Below, one piece after another: positions 17,240-26,465 of a stretch of DNA of 64,000 nt. Below the pieces are notes generated by a model that worked only from the letters and a program-made list of their open reading frames with translations, ran no database searches and was not told the DNA's origin. The DNA is from QHXN01 sp963785125. GTDB taxonomy: Bacteria > Acidobacteriota > Blastocatellia > Pyrinomonadales > Pyrinomonadaceae. Each line of letters begins with the position of its first letter. Position 1 is the stretch's first letter. The stretch lies in the NCBI GenBank assembly GCA_963785125.1, contig CAWATU010000003.1, positions 62,001 through 126,000 of the forward strand. The letters run 5' to 3'. Made by a program: the position numbers and the translations under genes.

Positions 17240-19117
17240 TTACCAGGGGTTCGCGGCGGCGACGGCGTCGGGCGCGAGCGTCTTGTTCTGCTCGTCGAGC
17301 CAGGTCTTGAGCGGCGCGTAGTAGTCGATGATGGCGGTGGCGTCCATCTTCTCTTCGCCGGTCAGCTCCTTCAGGGCCTCGGGCCACGGGCGGCTCCGGC
17401 CCATCTCAAGCATCTTCTTGAGACGCGCGCCGACATCCTTGTTGTTGTAGACCGAGCAGCGGTGGAGCGGCCCCTGAAAACCCGCCTGCCGGCACATCGC
17501 TCGGTGGAACTGGAACTGTAGGATGGCCGCGAGGAAGTAGCGCGCGTAGGGCGTGTTGGCCGCGACGTGGTACTTCGCGCCCGCGTCGAAGTCCTGCTCG
17601 CTGCGCGCGTCGGGCGGCGTGATGCCCTGATACTTCGTGCGCAAGTCCCACCAAGCCTTGTTGTAGTCGCCCGGCCCCACCTCGCCCGAGAAGACCTTCC
17701 AGCGCCACTGGTCTACGAGGTAGCCGAAGGGGAGGAAGGAGACTTTAGCGAGCGCGCTCTTCAGGAGCAGGCCCGTGTCGGCCGAGGCGTCGGGCACGCG
17801 CTCGATGAGCCCGAGCTGCTTTAGATATTCGGGCGTGACCGAGAGCGCGACGGCATCGCCGATGGCCTCGTGGAAGCCCTCGTTGGCGCTGTCCTGAAAG
17901 AGGTAGGGTTGCGGGGCGTAGGCCATCTGATAGTAGTTGTGTCCCAGCTCGTGGTGGACGGTCTGGAAGTCCACGTCGTTGATCTGGATGCACATCTTGA
18001 GGCGCACGTCCTTCTTCGCGTCGATGTCCCACGCGCTGGCGTGGCAGACGACCTCGTGGTCGCCCGGCTTCGCGAAGAGCGAGCGCTCCCAGAAGGTTCC
18101 GGGCAGCGCCTCGAAGCCGAGCGAGGTGAAGAAGCCCTCGCCGTAGCGAACCATCTGCTTCGGGTCGGTGTTGCGGCGCTTCAGAATCTCCGTCAGGTTG
18201 TAGCCGGGGTCGGCCGCGGGCGGCTGAAGCACGTCGTAGATGTTGCCCCACTCCTGGCTCCACATGTTGCCGAGCAGGTGCGCGGGGATGGGGCCGTTCT
18301 TCGGCACGACCGCGTCGCCGTACTTCTGGTTGAGCTTCGCGCGCGTGTAGATGTAGAGCGAGTTGTAGAGCGGTCTGACCTGCTGCCACAAGCGTTCCAT
18401 CTCGGCGGCGAACTGGTCGGGCGGCATGTCGAAGTTCGAGCGCCACATCGCGCCCACGTCCTTAAAGCCCATCTCTTTCGCGCCCTTGTTCGACAGCTCG
18501 ACGAATCGCGCGTACTTCTGCCGGTAGGGCGGCGAGACCGTGTGCCAGCCCGTCCAGATGCGCTTCAGCTCCTCCGGGTCGCGGCTCTCGGCGAGGATGG
18601 GCTCCATGTCCGAGAGCGTGAGGCACTTTTTGTCGGGGCCGTCGGGACACCACTTACCCTTGCCGTATTCGCTCTCCATCGAGGCGGCGATCTTCGTCAG
18701 CTCGTCGCGCTCTGTAGGGTCGGCGGGCGCGGGCAGCACGAGCGCAAGCTTCAGGAGCGCGAACTTGCGCGCGAGCGCCTCGGGCTTCTCCAACTGGTCG
18801 AAGCGGCGCGACTTCTCGGCCAACTCGGTGACGGCCGCGATGTAGTCCTTGTTGGTGTCGGCGGCCAGCACCTCCGTGTCTTCCGTGATGAAGGTGCTCT
18901 GCACCCAGGAGGCGCGCCCCGCCCTCAGGCTGAGTTCGCTCAGCCGCGCCTCGGCGTCGGCCATGAACTTCTCAGCCTCGGCGACGGTCGGCGCACCCGT
19001 GGCCGGCGCGCCCGTATTGGTGTTGGGCTGCGTCCCGCACGACAGGAGGAGTGTGGATAGAACCAACAGGAGCGCGGGCGCGAGCAGGCGCCCCCTTACG
19101 CGGCGAAATAGACTCAT
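17240..19117 (-). CDS. Peptidase family M2 (ACE-like dipeptidyl carboxypeptidase), lipoprotein
   Basis: The start at 19117 is supported by GGAGG about 6 nt upstream. The 625-residue product starts MSLFRRVRGRLLAPALLLVL and has a lipobox (LLLSCG), so it is predicted to be anchored in the envelope. The zinc-binding HELGH is near residue 388 and the third ligand lies in NEGFHEAIGD about 24 residues later, as in angiotensin-converting enzyme and bacterial M2 peptidases. The substrate is probably exported peptides. The gene runs against the DUF1800/DUF1501 operon and is apparently monocistronic. Confidence 0.9.
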   Translation of the reverse strand: MSLFRRVRGRLLAPALLLVLSTLLLSCGTQPNTNTGAPATGAPTVAEAEKFMADAEARLSELSLRAGRASWVQSTFITEDTEVLAADTNKDYIAAVTELAEKSRRFDQLEKPEALARKFALLKLALVLPAPADPTERDELTKIAASMESEYGKGKWCPDGPDKKCLTLSDMEPILAESRDPEELKRIWTGWHTVSPPYRQKYARFVELSNKGAKEMGFKDVGAMWRSNFDMPPDQFAAEMERLWQQVRPLYNSLYIYTRAKLNQKYGDAVVPKNGPIPAHLLGNMWSQEWGNIYDVLQPPAADPGYNLTEILKRRNTDPKQMVRYGEGFFTSLGFEALPGTFWERSLFAKPGDHEVVCHASAWDIDAKKDVRLKMCIQINDVDFQTVHHELGHNYYQMAYAPQPYLFQDSANEGFHEAIGDAVALSVTPEYLKQLGLIERVPDASADTGLLLKSALAKVSFLPFGYLVDQWRWKVFSGEVGPGDYNKAWWDLRTKYQGITPPDARSEQDFDAGAKYHVAANTPYARYFLAAILQFQFHRAMCRQAGFQGPLHRCSVYNNKDVGARLKKMLEMGRSRPWPEALKELTGEEKMDATAIIDYYAPLKTWLDEQNKTLAPDAVAAANPW

Positions 19118-19396
19118 CGCAGACCTCCGTCTAAACGATAGTTGGACGACCTTCTGACTGCGGGGAGACTCAAGTAGTACGTTGCTGTGCTCCGTCGATT
19201 GTAGCTCAAGTAAGACGAGCCTGTCGCCGCCCGTATCGAAGAATTGGAGCGCGAGGCAGGCGCATGTTAATATCGCGCCACCGATTCCCCCGAAAGAATA
19301 TTTGGTCGTAAGACGCGTGCGCGCAGTGGTCGTCGTCCCGCGTCTCGGCTCTTGTTGCTTGACAGACATTTTAAAGTCGAGGGGAGACAGAAGAGA

Positions 19397-20614
19397 ATGG
19401 CACAGAGTGGTGCAGCCGAGAGCAATACTTTAGAACAGATCATCGACCGGCTGGCGGCGTTCGAGGCCGTGGAGTTGCCGGTCGTCAGCCTCTACCTGAA
19501 CGCGCAGGCCAACGAGAACGGCCGGCAGGACTTCGAGCGGTTCCTGCGCAAGGAGTTCTCGGAGCGCACGCGCGCTTTCAAGGCGAACAGCCCCGAGCGC
19601 GAGAGCTTCGAGCGCGACGTGGAGCGCATCAACGAGTACCTCCGCGACGAGCTGCGCCCCGAGTCGAACGGCGTCGCCGTCTTCGCCTGCGCCGGGGCGG
19701 AAGATTTCTTCCAGGCCGTCCAGACCGCCGCGCCGATTGAGAATCATCGGCTCTACATCTACAACCAGCCGCACCTCTACCCGCTCGCGCGCCTGATGGA
19801 TCAGTACCCGCGCTACGCCGTGCTCGTCGCCGACACGAACCGCGCACGCCTCTTCGTCTTCGGCCGCGGCAAGGCGCTCTCTTCGGACGAGATTCAGAAC
19901 GTCAAGACGCGCGGCTCGTCGGCCGGCGGGTGGTCGCAGATGCGCTACCAGCGCCACCTCGAACAGTACCACCTCCAGCACGCCAAAGAGGTCGCCGAGC
20001 AGTTGGAGCAGATCGTGCGCGAGGACGGCATCGAGCACGTCATCCTCGCCGGCGACGAGGTCATCATCCCGCAGCTCAAGGAGCAGTTCCCGAAGTCCGT
20101 CACGGAAAAGATCGTGGACGTGCTCAGCCTCGACATCAACGCGCCCGAGCACGAGGTGCTCGCCGAGTCCCTGTCGGCCATGCGCGAACACGACCTGGTG
20201 AGCGATCAGGATAAGGTGGAGGAGTTGCTCAACCAGTACCGCGCGGGCGGCCTCGCCGTCGTCGGCTCGACCGACACGCTGGAGGCTCTGGCGATGGGTC
20301 AGGTCGAGGAGCTGGTCATCGCCGCGCAGCAGCAGCACGTCGAGGGCGACCGAGAGGACGTGGCTATCCTCTCCGACGCGGAGGTGGTCGAACCCGTCGT
20401 CGCCGGTGACGACGGCGGCACGGTCGCCAACATCGAGCCCGATTCGGTCATCGTCGCCGCCGACCTCGTCGCGCGTGCGCGCCAGACCGGCGCCCGCATC
20501 ACCTTCATCGAGGACGTGTCGCTGCTCGAAGAGTTCGGCGGCTGCGGCGCCTTCCTCCGTTACCGCATCCGGCCGCAGACGACCGAGAGCGCCCCGCAGC
20601 CCCAACACTCCTGA
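19397..20614 (+). CDS. Bacterial eRF1-like protein (baeRF family)
   Basis: The 405-residue product starts MAQSGAAESNTLEQIIDRLA after a purine-rich ribosome site. It has the three-part look of archaeo-eukaryotic release-factor homologues. The N-terminal part includes VVSLYLNAQANENGRQDFER. A middle domain with YAVLVADTNRARLFVFGRG and HVILAGDEVIIPQLKEQFP follows. The C-terminal L7Ae/ribosomal-L30-like domain has ITFIEDVSLLEEFGGCGAFL. Such proteins are predicted to act on stalled ribosomes or in stress, but few are tested. The family number (10 was considered) is not certain. A GC-rich inverted repeat follows the gene. Confidence 0.8.
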   Translation: MAQSGAAESNTLEQIIDRLAAFEAVELPVVSLYLNAQANENGRQDFERFLRKEFSERTRAFKANSPERESFERDVERINEYLRDELRPESNGVAVFACAGAEDFFQAVQTAAPIENHRLYIYNQPHLYPLARLMDQYPRYAVLVADTNRARLFVFGRGKALSSDEIQNVKTRGSSAGGWSQMRYQRHLEQYHLQHAKEVAEQLEQIVREDGIEHVILAGDEVIIPQLKEQFPKSVTEKIVDVLSLDINAPEHEVLAESLSAMREHDLVSDQDKVEELLNQYRAGGLAVVGSTDTLEALAMGQVEELVIAAQQQHVEGDREDVAILSDAEVVEPVVAGDDGGTVANIEPDSVIVAADLVARARQTGARITFIEDVSLLEEFGGCGAFLRYRIRPQTTESAPQPQHS

Positions 20615-20639
20615 GTGATGGACAGAACCGAGCGCGGTA

Positions 20640-20695
20640 GCGAGCGGGTGCGTGTTACTCTACGCGGGCAAGCCGCGTAACACGTGCCCGCTCGC
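20640..20695. repeat. Inverted repeat between the baeRF and zinc-ribbon genes
   Basis: The 19-bp arms 20640-20658 and 20677-20695 pair at 17 positions around the loop tctacgcgggcaagccgc. It starts 26 bp after the baeRF stop and could terminate that transcript, though no T-run follows. Confidence 0.6.
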
Positions 20696-20719
20696 GGTTC
20701 TGTTCAAGAGGGGAAACAG

Positions 20720-21259
20720 ATGTTCTGTCCGCGTTGCGGCCAGCAGGCCGCCGAAGAGGTTAGCTTCTGCTCGCGCTGCGGGCTTCCGCTCGGCGCGGCG
20801 GCCGAGCTGGTCGAGGCCGGCGGCAGTCCAACCCTCGGGCCGTCAGCGGCGAACGTCGGGCTCACGCCGCGGCAGCGCGGCACGCGCAAGGGTGTGATGA
20901 TTACCGCGGGCGGCGGCGTCTTCTTAGTCATCGTCGCCGTCCTGATGATGGTTAAAGAAGACTTCTTCCCCTTCCTCATCCTCGGCGGGCTCATCATTAC
21001 CGTCGGCATCATGCGGATGCTCTACGGCTTTCTGCTTGAAGAGGACGCGCCCGACAGAAAGTCCCTGAAGCCTGCCGGCGCCGCCCCCACACTAGCGCGC
21101 GAAGCCGCACGCGCCGCGGAGCTTCCGCCCGCCCGCACCGTCCCTGCCTCCGCCTACGCACGGCCCGGCGCCGACACCAGCGATATGGCCGCCGCCCCGC
21201 ACAGCGTCACCGAGGGCACCACCCGCCTGCTCGACGAAGACGAAGCCGGCCGCGGATAG
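20720..21259 (+). CDS. Zinc-ribbon membrane protein
   Basis: The start MFCPRCGQQAAEEVSFCSRC has AGGGGAAA just upstream. The protein is about 179 residues. The N-terminal zinc ribbon is CPRC-x11-CSRC. Two membrane helices follow (about 62-80 and 86-106: GVFLVIVAVLMMV and FPFLILGGLIITVGIMRM). An Ala/Pro-rich, probably disordered cytosolic tail completes it. Proteins of this layout are common in Acidobacteriota with no assigned function. Confidence 0.75.
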   Translation: MFCPRCGQQAAEEVSFCSRCGLPLGAAAELVEAGGSPTLGPSAANVGLTPRQRGTRKGVMITAGGGVFLVIVAVLMMVKEDFFPFLILGGLIITVGIMRMLYGFLLEEDAPDRKSLKPAGAAPTLAREAARAAELPPARTVPASAYARPGADTSDMAAAPHSVTEGTTRLLDEDEAGRG

Positions 21260-21437
21260 GGATTGAGTTTCGGCGCCGAGTGAGATAAAAGACTGCTACG
21301 GTCGGAAAAACGACGACTTTCAGCCTGTATATGCCTTGACACGGGGCAAGTCCGAGCGCCCCGCCGCGAATCCCACGAACAATCCTGCTGCCTCTGGCCC
21401 CTCGACGGAGTCGGGCGCGGATTAAGGCTCATCACTG

Positions 21438-23087
21438 ATGGACAAGTTCCGCATCGTCATCTTCACGAGCATGGAGCCCGCCGCCGTGCGCCCCTTCCTC
21501 CGGCGTCTGGACGCAGACCTCCCCGAGGTTGAGGTCTGCGGCGTCCTCTACGAACCCTGGCGCGCCCCTTTGCCGCTTGGCCGGAGGCTCAAGCGCGTGA
21601 AGAAGTATCTGCGCGACCCAGACTTCATACGCTTCGCCGCACACAAGGCTGCGGCGCGTGCCGGGCAGGCCGGCGGGCGCGTCCTGACGCGGCTGCTCCA
21701 CGCGGCGCACGCCACGCAGGGAAGCCCGAACCCGCCGGCCACCACGGTCGAGGAGTTCGCCGCGGAGTGCGAGAGCCTCGGCGTCCGGTTCCACCGCGCT
21801 CAGGACATCCACGACGAGGCGAGCCTCGGGTTCGTCTCAGGTCTCAGACCCGACCTCGGCGTCGTCTACGGCACGCGCATCCTCAAGCCGCAACTCTTCG
21901 GGCTTCCGCGCCTCGGCTCCATCAACATACACAAGCACAAGGTGCCCGACTACCGCGGCTCGGGCGCGCCCGGACTGTGGGAGCTGCGCGACGACCGCCC
22001 GGAGCAGACCGTCACCGTACACCGTGTGACGAAGGAGGTGGACGCGGGGGCCGTGCTCTGCGAGCGGAGCTTCCCCATCGAACCGCTCGACACGCTGACG
22101 AGCATCGGCCTGAAGGCCGACATGATCGGCATCGAATGCCTCATCGAAGCCATCCGCGCCGAGAGCCTCGGCCGCCCCGCAGAGAAGCCGCAGCCGCGTT
22201 CGGGCACGGTCTACAAAGGCTTCCAGCCGCATCAGGTCTGGGCCGTCGAACGGGCCGTACGCCGTAAGCGCCCGGCGTTCCGTCCCGCGCTCGGGCGCCC
22301 TTTGCCCAAGCTGGCCGCGCGCACGCTCGCCTACTCCGCCCTCTACTTCAAGAACCGACGCCGCGCGCGCGAGAAGAACTTCCCCGTGGTGATTCTCTAT
22401 CATCACCTGATCGCCGACCGCGAGTGCCTGCTCGGGATGCCCACGGAGAACTTCGTCCGGCAGGTCAGGTTCCTCAAGGAGCACTACCGCATCGCCTCGC
22501 TGCCGGAGGCGCTGTCGATGTTGGAGAAGGGCGAGGTCGAACAGCCGACCGTCGTGCTCACCTTCGACGACGGCTACGCCGAGAACTTCCTCGGCCTGCG
22601 CGCCGTGGCCGAGGCGGAGGACGTGCCCCTCACCATCTTCGTCTGCACGCGCCACGTCGAGGAGCAGACCGGTTTCCAGCACGACCTCGACCGCGGGGAG
22701 GTCGGTTTCCCCGCTCATGACTGGGAGCAGGTGCGCTACCTCGACCGGCACAACGTCGTCATCGGTAGCCACACGCGCACGCACTTCGACTGCGGCGCGA
22801 CGGACGAGTCACGCCTGCGCGACGAGATCGTCGGCTCGCTCGAAGACCTGCGGCGCGAGTTGGGACACGACGTGCCCTACTTCGCCTTCCCTAAGGGCTA
22901 CCCGCAGAACATGTCGCAGTCGGCGCGCGACATCGCGGCCGCGGCTTTCCCTTACGTCTTCTCGGCGCACGGCGGCGTCAACTACGGCCCGCTCAAGCCC
23001 GGCGCGCAGCTCAAGCGCGTGGCCCTGCCGCAGTCACTCCTCGAACTTGAGCTGTCGCTACAGTCCGTCCTTGATTTCGACAGGTAA
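21438..23087 (+). CDS. Fusion of formyltransferase-like and polysaccharide deacetylase domains
   Basis: The protein has 549 residues. Residues 1 to about 230 match the methionyl-tRNA formyltransferase-like fold (Formyl_trans_N): GLPRLGSINIHKHKVPDYRG, then GAPGLWEL and the DAGAVL motif. From about 315 a NodB-type polysaccharide deacetylase follows: VVILYHHL, metal-binding Asp pair in LTFDDGYAEN, and GSHTRTHFD (His-x3-His). The two activities suggest modification of an amino sugar or glycan, perhaps removing one acyl group and adding formyl. That is inference; similar folds occur in ArnA and in dTDP-sugar N-formyltransferases. Not obviously in an operon upstream; a small membrane protein follows 29 bp later. 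Confidence 0.82.
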   Translation: MDKFRIVIFTSMEPAAVRPFLRRLDADLPEVEVCGVLYEPWRAPLPLGRRLKRVKKYLRDPDFIRFAAHKAAARAGQAGGRVLTRLLHAAHATQGSPNPPATTVEEFAAECESLGVRFHRAQDIHDEASLGFVSGLRPDLGVVYGTRILKPQLFGLPRLGSINIHKHKVPDYRGSGAPGLWELRDDRPEQTVTVHRVTKEVDAGAVLCERSFPIEPLDTLTSIGLKADMIGIECLIEAIRAESLGRPAEKPQPRSGTVYKGFQPHQVWAVERAVRRKRPAFRPALGRPLPKLAARTLAYSALYFKNRRRAREKNFPVVILYHHLIADRECLLGMPTENFVRQVRFLKEHYRIASLPEALSMLEKGEVEQPTVVLTFDDGYAENFLGLRAVAEAEDVPLTIFVCTRHVEEQTGFQHDLDRGEVGFPAHDWEQVRYLDRHNVVIGSHTRTHFDCGATDESRLRDEIVGSLEDLRRELGHDVPYFAFPKGYPQNMSQSARDIAAAAFPYVFSAHGGVNYGPLKPGAQLKRVALPQSLLELELSLQSVLDFDR

Positions 23088-23116
23088 GCTGGCGGCGTTA
23101 GACCCTTTCGCGATTG

Positions 23117-23422
23117 ATGACAAGTATGGGGATAAAACAGTCACTCGCCGAGTTCCCCGCGTTGAACTACATGGGTCTTACCTTCGGCCTCTTGCTGGCG
23201 GGCGGCGGGGCTCTCTTATTCTGGTACGCACAGCCGTCGCCTCACGGGTACATAGAATTGTTCTTTGCCATCCCGGCGATATGCTTCGGGCTGTTCTTCG
23301 TCTCCGCATCGCTCCTTTTCGCCTACCACAAGCTTCATTGGTCTTTGAAGTTGCTTGCCGTTCTCCTCCTCGCGGCGGCGGTTTATCCGCTGATTAATAT
23401 TGCGCTGTTGCTTTGGCGTTGA
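23117..23422 (+). CDS. Small membrane protein
   Basis: About 101 residues, not recognised. Three hydrophobic helices are visible: MGLTFGLLLAGGGALLFWYA, ELFFAIPAICFGLFFVSASL and LLAVLLLAAAVYPLINIALL. The start is uncertain among ATG 23117, ATG 23129 and TTG 23114. The codon use is less GC-rich than that of its neighbours. It sits between the deacetylase fusion and birA on the same strand. Confidence 0.6.
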   Translation: MTSMGIKQSLAEFPALNYMGLTFGLLLAGGGALLFWYAQPSPHGYIELFFAIPAICFGLFFVSASLLFAYHKLHWSLKLLAVLLLAAAVYPLINIALLLWR

Positions 23423-23501
23423 GGCAAGCGTTCTGTCATTCTCACCTTCGCTCGTACACTCCACGCTCGAACGGCTATAGAATCCCTTCGTAGACGAAAG
23501 G

Positions 23502-24287
23502 ATGAGTAAGCGTCTGACCCCGACCATCATGCGCTTCGACTCGCTGCCTTCGACCAACACGGAGGCGGCGCGGCAGGCCGCGCTCGGTGCGCCCGAGGGG
23601 CTGTGCGTCGTGGCGCGCGAGCAGACGGCCGGGCGCGGGCGGCGCGAGCGCAGTTGGGTCTCGCCGAAGGACGCGGGCCTCTACCTGAGCGTCGTGCTGC
23701 GTCCGACGTTGGAGGCGCGGCACTGGCCGCTCATCACGCTCGCGGCGGCGCTGGCCGTGCGCGACGCGCTCGGCGAGGCGTGCAGGCTTGAGGCGGACAT
23801 CAAGTGGCCGAACGACCTGCTCGCAGGCGGCAGGAAGCTCTGCGGCATCCTCGCAGAGACCGCCGAGGGTTCGCGTGGACGCGCCGTCGTCCTCGGCGTC
23901 GGCGTCAATCTGAGGCGCGACTCGTTCCCCGCGGAGATAAGCGATACGGCCACCTCCGTCGAAGAACAGACCGGCCGCGCGCCCGACGCCGAGAGACTTC
24001 TCGAAGCACTCACGCGCACGCTCGCACGCCGTTACGAAACTCTGCACGCAGGCGGCGGCGCGGAAGAGATTCTGCACGAGTGGCAGCGTAACTCCTCCTA
24101 TGCACACGGCCGCCGCGTCCGCGTTGCGCTCGCCGGAGAGACCTTCGAGGGCATCACGCGCGGCCTCGATCCCGACGGCGCCCTGCGCGTGGAGACCGAC
24201 GAGGGAATAAACAGAACCGTCACGGCGGGCGACGTGACTGCTTTAAGACAGGTGATAAGTGATAAGAGCGTAAAGCGTGAACCGTAA
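23502..24287 (+). CDS. birA: Biotin--[acetyl-CoA-carboxylase] ligase BirA
   Basis: The 261-residue enzyme makes biotinyl-AMP and attaches biotin to the carrier lysine of acetyl-CoA carboxylase. It shows STNTEAARQA, the adenylate loop GRGRRERSW, the biotin-binding KWPNDLLAGGRKLCGIL and the C-terminal SH3-like domain. The N-terminal DNA-binding helix-turn-helix of Escherichia coli BirA is absent, so it is a pure ligase (group I) and not a repressor. The last 11 codons (VISDKSVKREP) lie within the left part of a heptamer palindrome, so the repeat has become coding sequence. Confidence 0.93.
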   Translation: MSKRLTPTIMRFDSLPSTNTEAARQAALGAPEGLCVVAREQTAGRGRRERSWVSPKDAGLYLSVVLRPTLEARHWPLITLAAALAVRDALGEACRLEADIKWPNDLLAGGRKLCGILAETAEGSRGRAVVLGVGVNLRRDSFPAEISDTATSVEEQTGRAPDAERLLEALTRTLARRYETLHAGGGAEEILHEWQRNSSYAHGRRVRVALAGETFEGITRGLDPDGALRVETDEGINRTVTAGDVTALRQVISDKSVKREP

Positions 24288-24348
24288 ACCGTGACAGGAA
24301 AGAATCGCTTTTCTCCTGTCACGGTTTACGGTTCACGCTTTACGCTCT
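24251..24348. repeat. Perfect 35-bp inverted heptamer repeat overlapping the end of birA
   Basis: 24265-24299 is perfectly complementary to 24314-24348. The array reads GATAAGT GATAAGA GCGTAAA GCGTGAA CCGTAAA CCGTGAC. It begins inside the birA reading frame and ends 13 bp before the glycosyltransferase start. It may act as a terminator for birA or attenuate the next gene. Confidence 0.85.
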
Positions 24349-24361
24349 AACCACGAGAACT

Positions 24362-25645
24362 ATGAAGAAAATCGTCTTCTCGACATACGGGTCGTTCGGC
24401 GACGTGCACCCGTACGTGGCCATCGCTCTGGAGCTGAAGCGGCGCGGGCATCGGCCCGTCATCGCCACGTCAGAGATTTACCGGGAGAAGACCGACGCGC
24501 TCGGGCTTGAGCTTCACCCGGTGCCGCCGGACTTGCCGGGGTACGACCGGCCCGAAGAGGTCGCGCGGATGATCTCGGAGATGATCGACCCGAAGAAGGG
24601 GCCGGAGCGCGTCTTCACACAGTTAGTCAATCCGCACCTGCGCGGGATGTACGACGCGCTGCTGGAAGCCACGCGCGACGCAGAGTTGCTCGTGACGCAC
24701 GTGCTCTCGCTCGCAGGCCCGCCGCTCGTCGAGAAGACGGGCATCAAGTGGGTCTCAAGCGTGCTCGCGCCCATCTCGATGTTCTCCAACTATGACCCGC
24801 CGGTCTTCCCGCAGATGCCGTGGCTCTACCACATCCTCAAGCTGCACCCGTCCGTGTCGCGCGCTGCGATGCGCGTCGGGCGCATGAAGCTCGACCAGAT
24901 GGCCGCGCCGCTCTACAAGCTGCGCGCGGAGCTGGGCCTCAAGCGTGGCAGCAACCCGATGCTCGAAGGGCAGCACTCGCCGCGGATGGTGCTCGCGCTC
25001 TTCTCGTCCGTGTTCGGGCCGCGGCAGCCCGACTGGCCGCCGCAGACGCGCGTGACCGGCTTCCCCTTCTACGACCGGCGCGACCGCGAGGGGGACGAGG
25101 AACATTTAGACCCTGCGCTTCTCAAGTTCCTCGACGCGGGCGAGCCGCCCGTCGTCTTCACGCTCGGCTCGTCTGCAATCTACGCCGCCGGCGACTTCTA
25201 TCGTGAATCCGTCGAAGCGGCGCGCGCCGCAGGGGTGCGCGCGCTGCTCCTTACGGGCGAGCCCTGGAACCGTCCGCAAGAACTACCGGAGGGCGTCGCG
25301 GCCTTCGACTACGCGCCCTACGGCGAGCTTCTGCCGCGGGCGCGCGCCGTCGTGCATCAGGGCGGCGTCGGCACGACCGCGCAGGGCCTGCGCGCGGGCG
25401 TCCCGGCCCTCGTCGTGCCCTTCAGCCACGACCAGTTCGACAACGCGGCCCGGGTCGCGCGCATCGGCGCCGGCCGCGCCCTCCCGCGCGCGAAGTACAA
25501 CGCCTCCAGCGCCGCGAAAGAATTACGCGCGCTGCTCGCGGATGAGAGTTACACTACGCGCGCCGCGGAGGTAGGGCGACAAATCAGAGCCGAAGACGGG
25601 GCGTCGGCTGCGGCTGACGCGATAGAAGAAGTGTTGAGAGGATAA
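24362..25645 (+). CDS. Glycosyltransferase (GT1/GT28-like, GT-B fold)
   Basis: The 427-residue protein opens with VFSTYGSFGDVHPYVAIALE, the N-terminal nucleotide-sugar-transferase loop. The donor-binding block HQGGVGTTAQGLRAGVPALV, then PFSHDQFDNAARV, is typical of UDP-glycosyltransferases and macrolide or sterol glucosyltransferases. It probably glycosylates a lipid or small molecule; neither donor nor acceptor can be read. coaX starts 7 bp after its stop, so the two may be co-transcribed without sharing a pathway. Confidence 0.87.
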   Translation: MKKIVFSTYGSFGDVHPYVAIALELKRRGHRPVIATSEIYREKTDALGLELHPVPPDLPGYDRPEEVARMISEMIDPKKGPERVFTQLVNPHLRGMYDALLEATRDAELLVTHVLSLAGPPLVEKTGIKWVSSVLAPISMFSNYDPPVFPQMPWLYHILKLHPSVSRAAMRVGRMKLDQMAAPLYKLRAELGLKRGSNPMLEGQHSPRMVLALFSSVFGPRQPDWPPQTRVTGFPFYDRRDREGDEEHLDPALLKFLDAGEPPVVFTLGSSAIYAAGDFYRESVEAARAAGVRALLLTGEPWNRPQELPEGVAAFDYAPYGELLPRARAVVHQGGVGTTAQGLRAGVPALVVPFSHDQFDNAARVARIGAGRALPRAKYNASSAAKELRALLADESYTTRAAEVGRQIRAEDGASAAADAIEEVLRG

Positions 25646-25652
25646 GAGCGAG

Positions 25653-26438
25653 ATGCTGCTTGTCATGGACGTGGGGAACACGAACACTTCGTTGGGCGTG
25701 TTCGAGGGCGAGCGTTTGGCGTGGCACTGGCGCCTGACGACGGAGCGCGCGCGGACGGTGGACGAGTACGGCGTACACGCGCGCAACCTGTTCGCGTTTG
25801 CCGGGCTCGACTTCAAGGCCATCACGGCCGTCGCGGTCGCCTCGGTCGTGCCGCAGCTCAACTACACCCTCAAGCGCATGTCGGAGGTCTACTTCGGCCT
25901 GACGCCGCTCTTCATCGACAACGCGGTGGAGACGGGGCTCACCATCCTCTACGACCCGCCGTCGGACGTGGGCGCCGACCGCATCTGCGACGCCGCCGCT
26001 GCGATGCACAAGTACGGCACGCCCTGCATCGTCGTGGACTTCGGCACGGCGACCAACTTCGAGGTCATCGACGACGGCGGGCGCTACCTCGGCGGTGTCA
26101 TCACGCCGGGCATCTCCATCTCGACCGACGCGCTGTTTGCGCGCGCCGCGCGCCTGCCGCGCGTCGGCATCGAGCGGCCGCACAACGTCATCGGCACCTC
26201 GACCGTCTCGGCCATTCAGTCCGGTCTCTACTACGGCTACGCGGGACTGGTGGACGGCATCCTGCGGCGGATGATCGAAGAACTCGGGCGGCGCCCGCGC
26301 GTCGTCGCCACGGGGGGCTTAGCGCCTCTGATTGCGACCGCCTCCGAGTTCATCGACGAGGTTGACCAGACGCTCACGCTCGACGGCCTGCGGCTTCTGT
26401 ATGAGAGGAACCGGGGCCGCGTTTCGCAGGAGGACTGA
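25653..26438 (+). CDS. coaX: Type III pantothenate kinase CoaX
   Basis: The 261-residue acetate-kinase-superfamily enzyme phosphorylates pantothenate, the first step of coenzyme A synthesis. Key motifs: the phosphate loop MDVGNTNTSLGVFEG at the N-terminus, the pantothenate loop with GADRICDAAAA, and VVDFGTATNFEVID. YLGGVITPGISIS and VATGGLAPLI complete the family signature. Type III enzymes are insensitive to CoA feedback. Starts just after the glycosyltransferase and is followed by a small gene. Confidence 0.95.
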   Translation: MLLVMDVGNTNTSLGVFEGERLAWHWRLTTERARTVDEYGVHARNLFAFAGLDFKAITAVAVASVVPQLNYTLKRMSEVYFGLTPLFIDNAVETGLTILYDPPSDVGADRICDAAAAMHKYGTPCIVVDFGTATNFEVIDDGGRYLGGVITPGISISTDALFARAARLPRVGIERPHNVIGTSTVSAIQSGLYYGYAGLVDGILRRMIEELGRRPRVVATGGLAPLIATASEFIDEVDQTLTLDGLRLLYERNRGRVSQED

Positions 26439-26465
26439 AGTTTCTTCAAGAGAAGGAAACAGTCA

